From an uncultured Prevotella sp. (GTDB lineage: Bacteria; Bacteroidota; Bacteroidia; Bacteroidales; Bacteroidaceae), in NCBI GenBank assembly GCA_947170725.1, contig CAMVUM010000003.1:1-64000 (forward strand): a stretch of DNA of 64,000 bases. The letters run 5' to 3'. This document shows, piece by piece, positions 55,976-64,000 of this stretch. The notes under the pieces are model-generated. The model was not told the origin of the DNA. It saw only the letters and a list, made by a program, of their open reading frames with translations, and made no database searches. The position numbers were made by a program, and so were the translations under genes. The stretch's first letter is position 1; each line of letters starts with the position of its first letter.

Positions 55976-56097
55976 TGTATGATTGTAAATGAGTGTTAAT
56001 ATTCAAGTATTCTTAACTTTATTTCCTGCAACAATGAACATTATGTGCACACAATAGCGGTTCCTTTGTATCACTATAACTATTAATCAAGAATGAT

Positions 56098-56421
56098 ATG
56101 GACAACAAAATGACACTTACGGCAAACGCCGCAGAGACAATGAACATGACTGCAGAGACAATGAACATGAGTAACGGGACTGCAAAGGTGGCCTCAATCA
56201 TACGAAGCATGGCCGCCCCACTGGCCAGATACTATTCCAGTGTGCTCGGCACGGAGGTCAGCACGCGGCAGACCCTGCTGCTGGCAAACGCCCAGGCGGC
56301 ATTCTTCATGACCGCGTTTCCCGCCGACTGCCATCTGCTGCTGCGCCTGGGATGTCTCGCGTGGCTCGTTTCGGCGGTGATAAAATGCCGCAACAGCGGT
56401 ATCAAAGCAGAACGGCTGTAA
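56098..56421 (+). CDS. Hypothetical small protein
   Basis: A 107-residue protein that I do not recognise. It begins with a duplicated segment (AETMNMTAETMNM, from an 18-bp direct repeat at about 56130-56165) and has moderately hydrophobic helices (LLANAQAAFFMTAF, LLLRLGCLAWLVSAVI). A near-consensus TTCCTTTG box lies at 56061-56068. It fills a gap between two minus-strand genes. Codon use is like its neighbours, which supports a real gene. Confidence 0.6.
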   Translation: MDNKMTLTANAAETMNMTAETMNMSNGTAKVASIIRSMAAPLARYYSSVLGTEVSTRQTLLLANAQAAFFMTAFPADCHLLLRLGCLAWLVSAVIKCRNSGIKAERL

Positions 56422-56475
56422 AGCCGGCATCATCAAAAAGCAACGCCTCAACACCGCATCATGACGCCAGACGGG

Positions 56476-57687
56476 TCAGAACATCCGGCTGACGCGGCGT
56501 ATTCCGTCGGCCAACATGTCGATTTCCTCTTTCGTATTGTAAAGGGCTAACGACGCGCGGACGGTGCCTTGAATACCCAATTGCTGCATCAGCGGTTCGG
56601 CACAGTGATGTCCCGTGCGCACGGCAATGCCGAGACGGTCGAGCAATGTGCCCATATCAAGATGATGGATGTCGCCCACGAGGAACGAAACAACGGCGTC
56701 TTTGCGTTCCGACGTGCCGAAAATCCTCATTCCATCGATACTCCGGAGCTGTTCCATACAATATTGGGTCAGCTCTTTTTCGTATTCGGCAATGCTGTCG
56801 AGACCAATCCGTTCGATGTAGTCAATGGCCGTGGCAAGGCCGTGGGTGGCCACATAGTCAGGCGTTCCGGCCTCGAACTTGAACGGAAGCTGCGCGAAAA
56901 CGGTCTTCTCGAACGATACGCTTTCAATCATTTCGCCGCCTCCCTGATACGGCGGAAGGCGGTCAAGCCACTCCCTTTTGCCGTAAAGGACGCCGACACC
57001 GGTCGGTCCGTACATCTTGTGACCACTGAAAGCAAAGAAGTCGCAGTCCATTGCGCGGACATCTATCTTCATGTGGGGAGCGCTCTGAGCGCCGTCTATC
57101 ATCACGGGAACGCCGTGACGATGGGCTATTTCCACGATTTCATCGACATCGTTTACCGTTCCGAGCACGTTGCTGACATGGGCTACGCTCACCATTTTTG
57201 TCCTTTTGGTAAACAATTTCTCCATTTCATCGAGCTTCAGCTCGCCCCTGTCGTCCATTGGAATAACCTTGACGGCTATTCCTTTCTTCGCCGCCTGCAA
57301 CTGCCACGGCACGATGTTGGAATGGTGTTCCATCACGGAAACGATGATTTCATCGCCCTCTTCCATAAACTCATCACAGAAAGAGGACACCACAAGGTTT
57401 ATGCTTTCGGTCGTTCCGCGGGTGAAAATGATTTCGTCCGTACTGGCGGCATTGATGAAACTGCGCACGCGCTCCCGGGCGGCTTCATGAAGATCGGTCG
57501 CCTTCTGCGAGAGATAGTGGACGCCGCGATGGACATTGGCATTGACATTGAGATATTCGTTGCGCATGGCGTCAAGCACACAGAGCGGTTTCTGCGTCGT
57601 TGCGGCATTATCGAGATAAACCAGCGGACGGTCGTAGACGGTGCGGGAGAGGATAGGAAAATCCTTTCTTATCAGTTCACTATTCAT
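56476..57687 (-). CDS. sufS: Cysteine desulfurase SufS
   Basis: A 403-residue group II cysteine desulfurase. PLP-binding K224 (FSGHKMYGPTG), catalytic C362 (TGHHCAEPL). It supplies sulfur to the SufBCD scaffold. Last gene of the sufB-sufC-sufD-sufS run. No SufE or SufU is seen next to it. Confidence 0.95.
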   Translation of the reverse strand: MNSELIRKDFPILSRTVYDRPLVYLDNAATTQKPLCVLDAMRNEYLNVNANVHRGVHYLSQKATDLHEAARERVRSFINAASTDEIIFTRGTTESINLVVSSFCDEFMEEGDEIIVSVMEHHSNIVPWQLQAAKKGIAVKVIPMDDRGELKLDEMEKLFTKRTKMVSVAHVSNVLGTVNDVDEIVEIAHRHGVPVMIDGAQSAPHMKIDVRAMDCDFFAFSGHKMYGPTGVGVLYGKREWLDRLPPYQGGGEMIESVSFEKTVFAQLPFKFEAGTPDYVATHGLATAIDYIERIGLDSIAEYEKELTQYCMEQLRSIDGMRIFGTSERKDAVVSFLVGDIHHLDMGTLLDRLGIAVRTGHHCAEPLMQQLGIQGTVRASLALYNTKEEIDMLADGIRRVSRMF

Positions 57688-57736
57688 AATCCATTATTTT
57701 AATTGAACGCACAGACGGTTTAGCGGCAAGGGAAAA

Positions 57737-59086
57737 CTATCGGCACAGCTTGCATCCCTCACACTTGCTCAGTTCTCCGCGGAAGCGCTTCTCCACGAGA
57801 TGGTGGAGACGGTCGCGTAGCGGGGCGAGACGGATGGTATCGACAACCTCATTGATGAAGGCGAATTCAAGCAGCAATTTGGCTTCCTTGAGCGAAATTC
57901 CGCGCTGACGCATATAGAACAGGGCCGCGTCGTTGAGCTGTCCGACGGTGCTGCCGTGGGCACACTTCACGTCGTCGGCGTAGATTTCGAGCATGGGCTG
58001 GGTGTACATCCGGGCCTCGCGCGTTGCACAGATATTCTGGTTGCGCATCTCCGAAACGGTCTTCTGGGAGTCTTTCCGCACGAGCACACGGCCGGCGAAA
58101 GCGCCCGTGGCCTTGCCGTCGAGCACATATTTATAGAGTTCGTTGCTTGTGCAATGTGGTGCGCGGTGGTCTATGAGCGTGTTGTTGTCAACGCGCTGCT
58201 CCTTGTCGGCGATAACGCAGCCGTTCATCCGGCACTCCGCGCCTTCACCGGCCAGAACGACGTCGGCCCTATTGCGCGTCACACCGTTATGAAGAGTTAT
58301 TATATTATGGTTGACGCAGCTGTCCCGCTGCTGTTCTACGTAGAGATTGCTGACACGCACATTCTTGGCGTGGGTTTCCTCAAGACAGTAGAGATCGAGT
58401 CCGGCGCGCTCTCCTACGTACGCCTCAATGACCTGTGTGGCCAGAAAACGGCGGTCGTCGGCGGCATGGTCGCAGAAGAGCAGCGTTATCTCGGCGTCCT
58501 CTTCAACGACAATGAGCACGCGGCGGTTGACCATCAGGTCGACATCGGAGCGAAGTATGTTGATAACCTGTACGGCACGGTCTACCTTCACGCCGCGCGG
58601 CACATAGACAACCAGCCCGTCCTGAGCCAGCATCGTGTTGAGCGCCGTCACGCCGTCGTCTTCCGTCCGGGCTATGCGGGCATAGTATTTTCCGATGAAA
58701 TCGGGCATTTTTGCAGCCACTTCGCTCAACGAACCCACCACAACACCCTCGGGCAGATGACTCTTGGGCTGGACTTTGGTGTAGAAAGCGTCGTTGACAA
58801 CGAAGTAGAGCGACGTGCTCAGATTGGGCACGTCACAACGGAAAGCATCGTAGGGATTGGCGGGAATGTCGAGCCGGTTGAGGTTCAGACCATAGTCGGG
58901 TGCGAACAGTTCCGCCATGTCCGTGTACTTATACCTCTCCTGCTTCCGCGTCGGGAAGCCGAGACGGCTGAAATCATCGAAGGCTCGGTCACGAACGCCG
59001 TTCATAACATCGGCGCTATGACCGAAGAGCATGCCGCGGCACGCCTTATAGAGGTCGATATATTGCTGTTCACTCTGCATAGCCAT
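57737..59086 (-). CDS. sufD: Fe-S cluster assembly protein SufD
   Basis: A 449-residue beta-helix scaffold protein. The conserved core includes GLVVYVPRGVKVDRAVQV and the His-containing CAHGSTVGQLND. The C-terminus ends in KCEGCKLCR, giving a C-x2-C-x2-C cluster after the usual helical domain, a feature absent from E. coli SufD. It pairs with SufB on SufC. Starts 6 bases after the sufC stop. Confidence 0.94.
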   Translation of the reverse strand: MAMQSEQQYIDLYKACRGMLFGHSADVMNGVRDRAFDDFSRLGFPTRKQERYKYTDMAELFAPDYGLNLNRLDIPANPYDAFRCDVPNLSTSLYFVVNDAFYTKVQPKSHLPEGVVVGSLSEVAAKMPDFIGKYYARIARTEDDGVTALNTMLAQDGLVVYVPRGVKVDRAVQVINILRSDVDLMVNRRVLIVVEEDAEITLLFCDHAADDRRFLATQVIEAYVGERAGLDLYCLEETHAKNVRVSNLYVEQQRDSCVNHNIITLHNGVTRNRADVVLAGEGAECRMNGCVIADKEQRVDNNTLIDHRAPHCTSNELYKYVLDGKATGAFAGRVLVRKDSQKTVSEMRNQNICATREARMYTQPMLEIYADDVKCAHGSTVGQLNDAALFYMRQRGISLKEAKLLLEFAFINEVVDTIRLAPLRDRLHHLVEKRFRGELSKCEGCKLCR

Positions 59087-59092
59087 TCTTCT

Positions 59093-59848
59093 TTATTCTT
59101 CTCCTAACTCTGCCTTTATCCAGTCATATCCGCGCTCCTGTATCTGCTGTGCCAGCTCCGGTCCTGCCGTCTTGACGATGCGTCCCTTGTAGAGCACGTG
59201 CACGACGTCGGGGCGGATCATCTCCAGCAGTCGGTCGTAGTGGGTGATGACTATACAGCTCGACTCCGGCGTGCGGAGCTTGTTGACACCTTCGGCCACG
59301 ATGCGCATGGCGTCGACGTCAAGCCCCGAGTCCGTCTCGTCGAGTATGGAGAGTTTCGGTTCGAGCATGGCCATCTGGAAAATCTCGTTGCGCTTCTTCT
59401 CGCCGCCGCTGAAGCCCTCGTTGACGGAGCGGTTGGCCAGTTTCTGATCCAGCTCGACAATCTTCCGTTTCTCACGCATCAGTTTGATGAAGTCGCCGGC
59501 GCCCATCGGCTCCAGCCCCTCATACTTGCGCTTTTCGTTGATGGCGGCACGCATGAAGTTGGTCATCGACACGCCCGGAATCTCCACCGGATACTGGAAC
59601 GAAAGGAAAAGTCCTTCGTGTGCCCGGTCCTCGGGCTTCATCTCCAGCAGGTTCTTGCCGTTGAACACGGCCTCACCGCCCGTCACCTCATAGAGCGGAT
59701 TGCCCACGAGCACGGCGCTGAGCGTCGATTTTCCCGAGCCGTTGGGTCCCATGATGGCATGTGTCTCTCCGTCCTTTATCGTGAGATTAATGCCACGCAA
59801 TATCTCCTTGTCGCCAATCCTGGCATGCAAATCTTTAACTGTCAACAT
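59093..59848 (-). CDS. sufC: Fe-S cluster assembly ATPase SufC
   Basis: A 251-residue ABC ATPase. Walker A GPNGSGKSTL, SGGEKKRNEI signature, Walker B LSILDETDSGLDVDA and H-loop ITHYDRLL. I start at ATG 59848 (MLTVKDLHA); a TTG two codons upstream is less likely. It drives cluster assembly on SufBD. Confidence 0.95.
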   Translation of the reverse strand: MLTVKDLHARIGDKEILRGINLTIKDGETHAIMGPNGSGKSTLSAVLVGNPLYEVTGGEAVFNGKNLLEMKPEDRAHEGLFLSFQYPVEIPGVSMTNFMRAAINEKRKYEGLEPMGAGDFIKLMREKRKIVELDQKLANRSVNEGFSGGEKKRNEIFQMAMLEPKLSILDETDSGLDVDAMRIVAEGVNKLRTPESSCIVITHYDRLLEMIRPDVVHVLYKGRIVKTAGPELAQQIQERGYDWIKAELGEE

Positions 59849-59986
59849 AATCAAAGCCTCCCCCCGACCCCTTCAAGGAGGAGAGCCTGCGGCTGTCTCC
59901 TTTTCCGGATACGGTTTTCTGTTTTTGTTCCTTTATTTTTTTAGTATATGTATAATATTACCCGGCCCTGTTCCCTCACGTTGGTG

Positions 59987-60092
59987 TTGCAAAACCATAC
60001 GATTCAAACGGAATTCAGGGACATCGCTCCGCGATGTTTATCGAATGTCAATTGATTGACGTGAACGTTCCGAAAGCACGCCACTACAATTT
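59987..60092. mobile_element. MITE-like element, family D copy 2, in the suf operon
   Basis: TTGCAAAACCAT at 59987 and an interior (AGGGACATCGCTCCGCGATG onward) match 46704-46822. The right terminal repeat is not preserved. It lies in the 275-base gap between sufB and sufC, unlike the tight gaps in the rest of the operon. Confidence 0.5.
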
Positions 60093-60123
60093 CATTGCTC
60101 CGCGACACCCTATGCGGGGCCGT

Positions 60124-61587
60124 TCATCCCACCGTGCCCTCCAGCGAGACGCTGAGGAGTTTCTGCGCCTCCACGGCAAACTCCATCGGCAGCTTGTTCA
60201 ACACGTCCTTGGCATAGCCGTTGACGATGAGTCCCACGGCCTGCTCCGTAGGTATGCCGCGCTGATTGCAGTAGAAGAGCTGGTCCTCGCTTATCTTGCT
60301 CGTCGTGGCCTCATGCTCCACGATGGCCGTGTCGTTATGGATGTCCATATAGGGAAACGTGTGAGCGCCGCACTCGCTGCCCAGCAGAAGCGAGTCGCAG
60401 GACGAATAGTTGCGGGCGTTGTCCGCCTTCGAACCCACGCGGACCAGTCCGCGGTAGGAGTTCTGGCTGCGGCCGGCCGAGATTCCTTTCGAAATGATGG
60501 TGCTCTTGGTGTTCCGTCCGAGATGAATCATCTTCGTGCCGGTGTCGGCCTCCTGATAGTGATTGGTCACGGCAACGGAATAGAACTCTGCAACGGAGTT
60601 GTCGCCGCGCAGCACGCACGACGGATATTTCCACGTGATGGCACTTCCCGTCTCTACCTGAGTCCACGACAATTTCGAACCCTCGCCGCGCAGCTCGCCG
60701 CGCTTTGTCACGAGATTATACACACCGCCGCGGCCGTTCTCGTCGCCTGGATACCAGTTCTGAACCGTTGAATATTTCACCTCGGCGCGGTCTTTCACAA
60801 TGATTTCCACGATGGCGGCGTGCAGCTGGTTCTCGTCGCGCATCGGCGCCGTGCAGCCTTCGAGATAAGAAACGTAGGCGTCGTCGTCAGCAATGATGAG
60901 CGTGCGCTCAAACTGTCCCGTGTTCCGTGCGTTGATTCGGAAATAGGAGCTCAGCTCCATCGGACAGCGGACGCCCTTGGGGATGTAGACGAACGAGCCG
61001 TCGCTGAACACGGCACTGTTCAACGCTGCGTAGAAATTGTCACGGTACGGAACGACCGACCCGAGATATTCCTTCACAAGCTCCGGGTGTTGCTGGATGG
61101 CGTCGCCGATGGAACAGAAGATTATGCCCTTCTCGGCCAGCTTTTCCTTATATGTCGTCTTCACCGAGACGGAGTCCATGATGGCGTCGACTGCCACACC
61201 GCTCAGCGCCAGACGCTCTTCGAGCGGGATGCCCAGCTTGTCGAACGTCTTCATCAGTTCCGGGTCAATCTCCTTCTTCTCTTCGCCGCCGGCTTTCTTG
61301 GCCATAGGGTCCGCGTAATAGGATATTGCCTGATAGTCAATCTCGGGCAGCCGCACATGTCCCCACGTGGGCTGCTTCTGCGTCTTCCAGTATGCAAACG
61401 CCTTCAGACGGAAGTCGAGCATCCACTCCGGCTCGTTCTTCTTCCGCGAAATGAGCCGCACGACGTCTTCGTTGAGTCCGCGGTCAATAATCTCGGTATG
61501 TACGTCGGTGGTGAAACCGAACTCATATTTCTGCTCGGCCACCTTCCTGACAAACTCGTTCTGCATCTTGTCCTTATTCTCTTCCAT
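60124..61587 (-). CDS. sufB: Fe-S cluster assembly protein SufB
   Basis: A 487-residue scaffold on which Fe-S clusters are built with SufC and SufD. The core carries [20 protein letters not shown], the beta-helix, and near the C-terminus [20 protein letters not shown], with the Cys and His that assemble the cluster in known SufB. First gene of the operon, behind a consensus promoter. Confidence 0.96.
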   Translation of the reverse strand: MEENKDKMQNEFVRKVAEQKYEFGFTTDVHTEIIDRGLNEDVVRLISRKKNEPEWMLDFRLKAFAYWKTQKQPTWGHVRLPEIDYQAISYYADPMAKKAGGEEKKEIDPELMKTFDKLGIPLEERLALSGVAVDAIMDSVSVKTTYKEKLAEKGIIFCSIGDAIQQHPELVKEYLGSVVPYRDNFYAALNSAVFSDGSFVYIPKGVRCPMELSSYFRINARNTGQFERTLIIADDDAYVSYLEGCTAPMRDENQLHAAIVEIIVKDRAEVKYSTVQNWYPGDENGRGGVYNLVTKRGELRGEGSKLSWTQVETGSAITWKYPSCVLRGDNSVAEFYSVAVTNHYQEADTGTKMIHLGRNTKSTIISKGISAGRSQNSYRGLVRVGSKADNARNYSSCDSLLLGSECGAHTFPYMDIHNDTAIVEHEATTSKISEDQLFYCNQRGIPTEQAVGLIVNGYAKDVLNKLPMEFAVEAQKLLSVSLEGTVG

Positions 61588-61624
61588 TTTTCTTTCGGTT
61601 CTTGATGCCCTCCTTTCAAGGCTG

Positions 61625-61656
61625 CAAAGTTACGAAATAATGGAGCGGCGAGCAAA
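61625..61656 (-). promoter_or_regulatory. Promoter for sufBCDS
   Basis: Minus strand TTTG (61653-61656), 20 bp, TAACTTTG (61625-61632); 38 bases before the sufB ATG. I see no clear IscR/Fur site. Confidence 0.75.
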
Positions 61657-61844
61657 GATTTAAAGTAAAAATATGATATTGCTATATTAAAATGTGTAAC
61701 TGAGACTTGGCTACACCCGCGTCGGGAGGGATTTGTCTGGACGGGCTTTCGGGGCTCAAATATTGGGCGTTACACATTTTGACTATGTCAAGATACGAAT
61801 TAACCACACCGTAGGTATACATGATCCTGATTTCGACACAGTCC
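61657..61844. other. Gene-free gap upstream of suf promoter
   Basis: About 190 bases without a gene or a clear repeat. Confidence 0.5.
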
Positions 61845-61925
61845 AAACGCAGAGAGCGCAAAGACGCAAAGGGCCGTATCCTTTCCAGACAGAAAAACCT
61901 TTGTGTCTTTGCGCTCTCTGCGTTT
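61845..61925 (-). terminator. Long hairpin after CYTH gene, family E
   Basis: Arms 61845-61872 and 61898-61925 (28 bp, one mismatch) with loop 25 bases. The stem contains GCGCAAAGACGCAAAG, similar to sequence at 18691-18710. It is 41 bases past the CYTH stop. Confidence 0.7.
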
Positions 61926-61965
61926 ATTTCCCCGTTATCGTCAGAAAAACCGCGGTTTCATCGCG

Positions 61966-62457
61966 CTATTCCCCTATCGTCTTGCCCCAGATGGAGAACG
62001 GGTATTGGCGCAGATGGGAGTTGTAGAAACGGCGGTCGCCCGTGACCTCACGTCCGATGAAATGGGGTTTTTCGTAAGGTTCGTCCTCAGAAGACAGCTC
62101 AACCTCGGCCATGACCAGCCCCTCGTTATCGCCATAAAACTCGTCGACTTCAAAAACATGACGTCCGCTGCGCACAAGCCAGCGCGTCTTGTCAATCACA
62201 CCCGGTTCGCAGAGCCGGAAAAGCTCTTCGGCCTCCTCCAGCGTGATTTCCTTTTCGAACTCATAGCGGCTCAGACCGGCTGCATCCGAAGGCCCCTTGA
62301 TGGTCAGAAAACCACAACGGCCACGGACACGCACTCTCACCGTGCGCCCGTGACCGCTGCAAATATATCCCTGTTTGATGCGGCTGCTGTCGAAAGCCAG
62401 CTGCTTGTAGGTGTCGTCGAGCACCAGAAACTTGCGTTCTATCTCCTGTCCGCTCAT
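61966..62457 (-). CDS. CYTH domain triphosphate tunnel protein
   Basis: A 163-residue protein with the CYTH signature EIERKF (E-x-E-x-K) at 5-10 and alternating acidic and basic strands (RVRVRG, FLTIKG, EFEKEIT, EVDEFYGDN, MAEVEL). Members hydrolyse inorganic triphosphate or thiamine triphosphate; which one here is unknown. Follows a 50-residue protein gene by 6 bases. Confidence 0.88.
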   Translation of the reverse strand: MSGQEIERKFLVLDDTYKQLAFDSSRIKQGYICSGHGRTVRVRVRGRCGFLTIKGPSDAAGLSRYEFEKEITLEEAEELFRLCEPGVIDKTRWLVRSGRHVFEVDEFYGDNEGLVMAEVELSSEDEPYEKPHFIGREVTGDRRFYNSHLRQYPFSIWGKTIGE

Positions 62458-62463
62458 CCTCGT

Positions 62464-62616
62464 TTATGACATTATATACAAAGAATAGGCCATGAAGCAC
62501 ACGGCCAGCACCACGAGCATGGCGAATATCCACTTGACAACCTTCTGTCCTTCCTTCTCCTGACGCGCCTCGTATGCGGCGCGACGGGCGTTCTTCTTGC
62601 TGTTATTCTTCTTCAT
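62464..62616 (-). CDS. Small single-span membrane protein (50 residues)
   Basis: A 50-residue open frame starting MKKNNSKKNARRAAYEARQE, followed by a predicted transmembrane helix (VVKWIFAMLVVLAVCFMAY). The Lys/Arg-rich N-terminus favours an N-in topology. It ends 6 bases before the CYTH gene, in the same operon. I know no function; the clean coding pattern and the tight spacing support it. Confidence 0.7.
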   Translation of the reverse strand: MKKNNSKKNARRAAYEARQEKEGQKVVKWIFAMLVVLAVCFMAYSLYIMS

Positions 62617-62702
62617 AGGTGTAATTATATTGATTAGTCATTGATTTCGCTCCATTTCATCGGTGCTTCTATTCCTTTCAACGGGACAGAACGGCCGTCA
62701 TG

Positions 62703-63824
62703 CTACTCTTCTTCGTTGACCGGGAATTCCATCAGATAAGCTTTGATGAAACCGTCAATCTTGCCGTCCATGACGCCGTCGACATCGGTTGTCTGATAGT
62801 TAGTGCGGTGGTCCTTGACGCGGCGGTCATCGAAGACGTAGCTGCGTATCTGGCTTCCCCACTCTATCTTCTTCTTTCCGGCCTCAATCTTGGCTTGCGC
62901 TTCGAGGCGCTTCTTCATCGCGCGGTCGTAAAGCTGCGACTTCAGAAGACGCATGGCGTTGTTGCGGTTCTCCAGCTGCTTGCGGCTCTCGGTGTTCTCG
63001 ATGAGGATTTCCTCTTCCTCACCCGTGTCGGGGTCCACATACTGATAGCGCAGACGCACACCGGTCTCCACCTTGTTGACGTTCTGACCGCCGGCACCGC
63101 CGCTTCGGAACAAATCCCAGCTGACCTTGGCGGGGTCCACGTAGACCTCGATGGTGTCGTCGACAAGCGGCGAGACAAACACGCTGGCGAAACTCGTCAT
63201 GCGCTTGCCCTGCGCGTTGAACGGCGAGACACGCACCAGACGGTGGACTCCGTTCTCGCTCTTCAGATAGCCGTAGGCGTATTCGCCGCCCTCAATCTGC
63301 ATCGTGACGCTCTTTATGCCGGCTTCATCGCCGTCCTGAAGGTTGCTGATGGTGACCTTGTGGCCGTTGGCCTCGGCCCAACGCTGATACATACGCATGA
63401 GCATCTGCGCCCAGTCCTGGCTCTCCGTGCCGCCGGCACCGCTGTTTATCTTCATCACCACGTCCATCGGGTCTTCTTTCTGACGCAGCATGTTCTTCAT
63501 TTCAAGGCTCTCAATGGCCTCGATGGCACGGCGATAGTCTTCGTCAACCTCTTCTTCCGTGACCATCTCGTCCTTGTAGAAGTCGAAAGCCAGCTGAAGC
63601 TCGTCGGCAGCAAGGCGCACTTCGTTGTATCCGTCAATCCACCTTTTGATGCCTTTCACCTTCTTCATCTGCTCTTCCGCCCGCTTCGGGTCTTCCCAAA
63701 AGTCGGGTGCCTGAGTGCGAAGGTCCTCCTCCTCAAATTCAATCTTCTTACGGTCTATGTCAAGATAGCGGCGCAGTGCCTCGGCACGCTCCATGACGTC
63801 TTTAAGTTGGTCTGCTGTTATCAT
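62703..63824 (-). CDS. prfB: Peptide chain release factor 2
   Basis: A 373-residue RF2 that ends translation at UGA and UAA. SPF codon-recognition motif at 200-202 and GGQ at 245-247. The reading frame is intact from ATG 63824: at the site of the usual programmed frameshift (CTT TGA C) the gene reads TAT CTT GAC, so the in-frame UGA is missing and autoregulation by frameshifting is lost. Confidence 0.95.
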   Translation of the reverse strand: MITADQLKDVMERAEALRRYLDIDRKKIEFEEEDLRTQAPDFWEDPKRAEEQMKKVKGIKRWIDGYNEVRLAADELQLAFDFYKDEMVTEEEVDEDYRRAIEAIESLEMKNMLRQKEDPMDVVMKINSGAGGTESQDWAQMLMRMYQRWAEANGHKVTISNLQDGDEAGIKSVTMQIEGGEYAYGYLKSENGVHRLVRVSPFNAQGKRMTSFASVFVSPLVDDTIEVYVDPAKVSWDLFRSGGAGGQNVNKVETGVRLRYQYVDPDTGEEEEILIENTESRKQLENRNNAMRLLKSQLYDRAMKKRLEAQAKIEAGKKKIEWGSQIRSYVFDDRRVKDHRTNYQTTDVDGVMDGKIDGFIKAYLMEFPVNEEE

Positions 63825-63936
63825 AATTATAGAAAAGCCCTCTATAGTCCCCCAATGGGGGACACCATGCGGGATATACGGGATGATAATTGATTATACT
63901 TTATATATCTATGTGTTATACCTTATGCTTTGGCCG

Positions 63937-64000
63937 TTATATAGTGATGCCCTGAGTCATGAAGAAATATTCCGCCTCCATCTCCTCGCATTCGGGGAGA
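63937..64000 (-). CDS. C-terminal end of a protein, cut by window edge
   Basis: A minus-strand frame with no stop from the window edge to a TAA at 63937-63939 ends with ECEEMEAEYFFMTQGITI. The composition looks coding, and its place upstream of prfB suits a separate gene. The gap 63840-63936 shows a short imperfect repeat only. The family cannot be named from 20 residues. Confidence 0.4.
   Translation of the reverse strand, partial: LPECEEMEAEYFFMTQGITI

Noticed and set aside
57956..59107. 383-residue open frame opposite sufD
   Set aside because: Antisense to a well supported sufD; no independent support.
62700..63893. 397-residue open frame opposite prfB
   Set aside because: Shadow of prfB, composition unlike real proteins here, no family match.

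Overview
The window is a stretch of Bacteroidales chromosome, most like Prevotella or a close relative. Evidence: promoters of the Bacteroidetes type (TTTG, 19-21 bp, TAnnTTTG) instead of -35/-10 boxes; few clear Shine-Dalgarno sites; and family members typical of the phylum, such as DUF3467 beside rpoC, DUF4292, a UDP-type M20 deacylase of the ArgE group, a FadL/OmpP1 porin and the rpsU-xerC-hpf-tRNA-tuf order. Almost everything is core housekeeping. I see no phage, integrative element, insertion sequence or CRISPR array.

Layout. 1-1.8 kb: an Rpn-type nuclease gene, a fragment of a second copy cut by the left edge, gene remnants and a hairpin. 1.8-17.2 kb, minus strand: the information-processing block rpsU-xerC-hpf-tRNA(Thr,Tyr,Gly,Thr)-tuf-tRNA(Trp)-secE-nusG-rplK-rplA-rplJ-rplL-rpoB-rpoC, then the DUF3467 gene. 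17.5-24.1 kb, minus strand: an ECF sigma factor with a membrane protein, a nif3/zinc-ribbon pair, a DNA/RNA endonuclease lipoprotein with a small partner, and a fetAB-like ABC exporter. 24.5-36.7 kb: glutamine synthetase, gamma carbonic anhydrase, Xaa-Pro aminopeptidase, kdtA-gltX, a PgpH-type HD phosphodiesterase and a FadL-type porin. 36.7-45.6 kb, minus strand: priA, rimP-nusA-infB and dgt. 45.6-46.9 kb: a decayed region with a broken ATPase gene, 33-bp tandem repeats and two dispersed elements. 46.9-54 kb, plus strand: a two-component system, then dut-TPR-DUF4292-envC. 54-64 kb, mostly minus strand: argE-like deacylase, rnhB, sufBCDS, a CYTH protein with a 50-residue membrane protein, and prfB.

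The most unusual content is between the genes. At least five families of palindromic or MITE-like elements occur in two or more copies each within 64 kb. The clearest is a family with arms up to 65 bp (perfect) that fills two gaps between convergent genes. Its ends coincide with the TAG stop codons of three of the four flanking genes. A separate single palindrome has perfect 37-bp arms around one base. Other points of note are a tRNA cluster in which four of five tRNAs carry unpaired or non-consensus bases, a prfB without the usual frameshift site, a triplicated promoter segment, and an EnvC-like protein that has lost its zinc ligands. I found no clear new defence or metabolic system.
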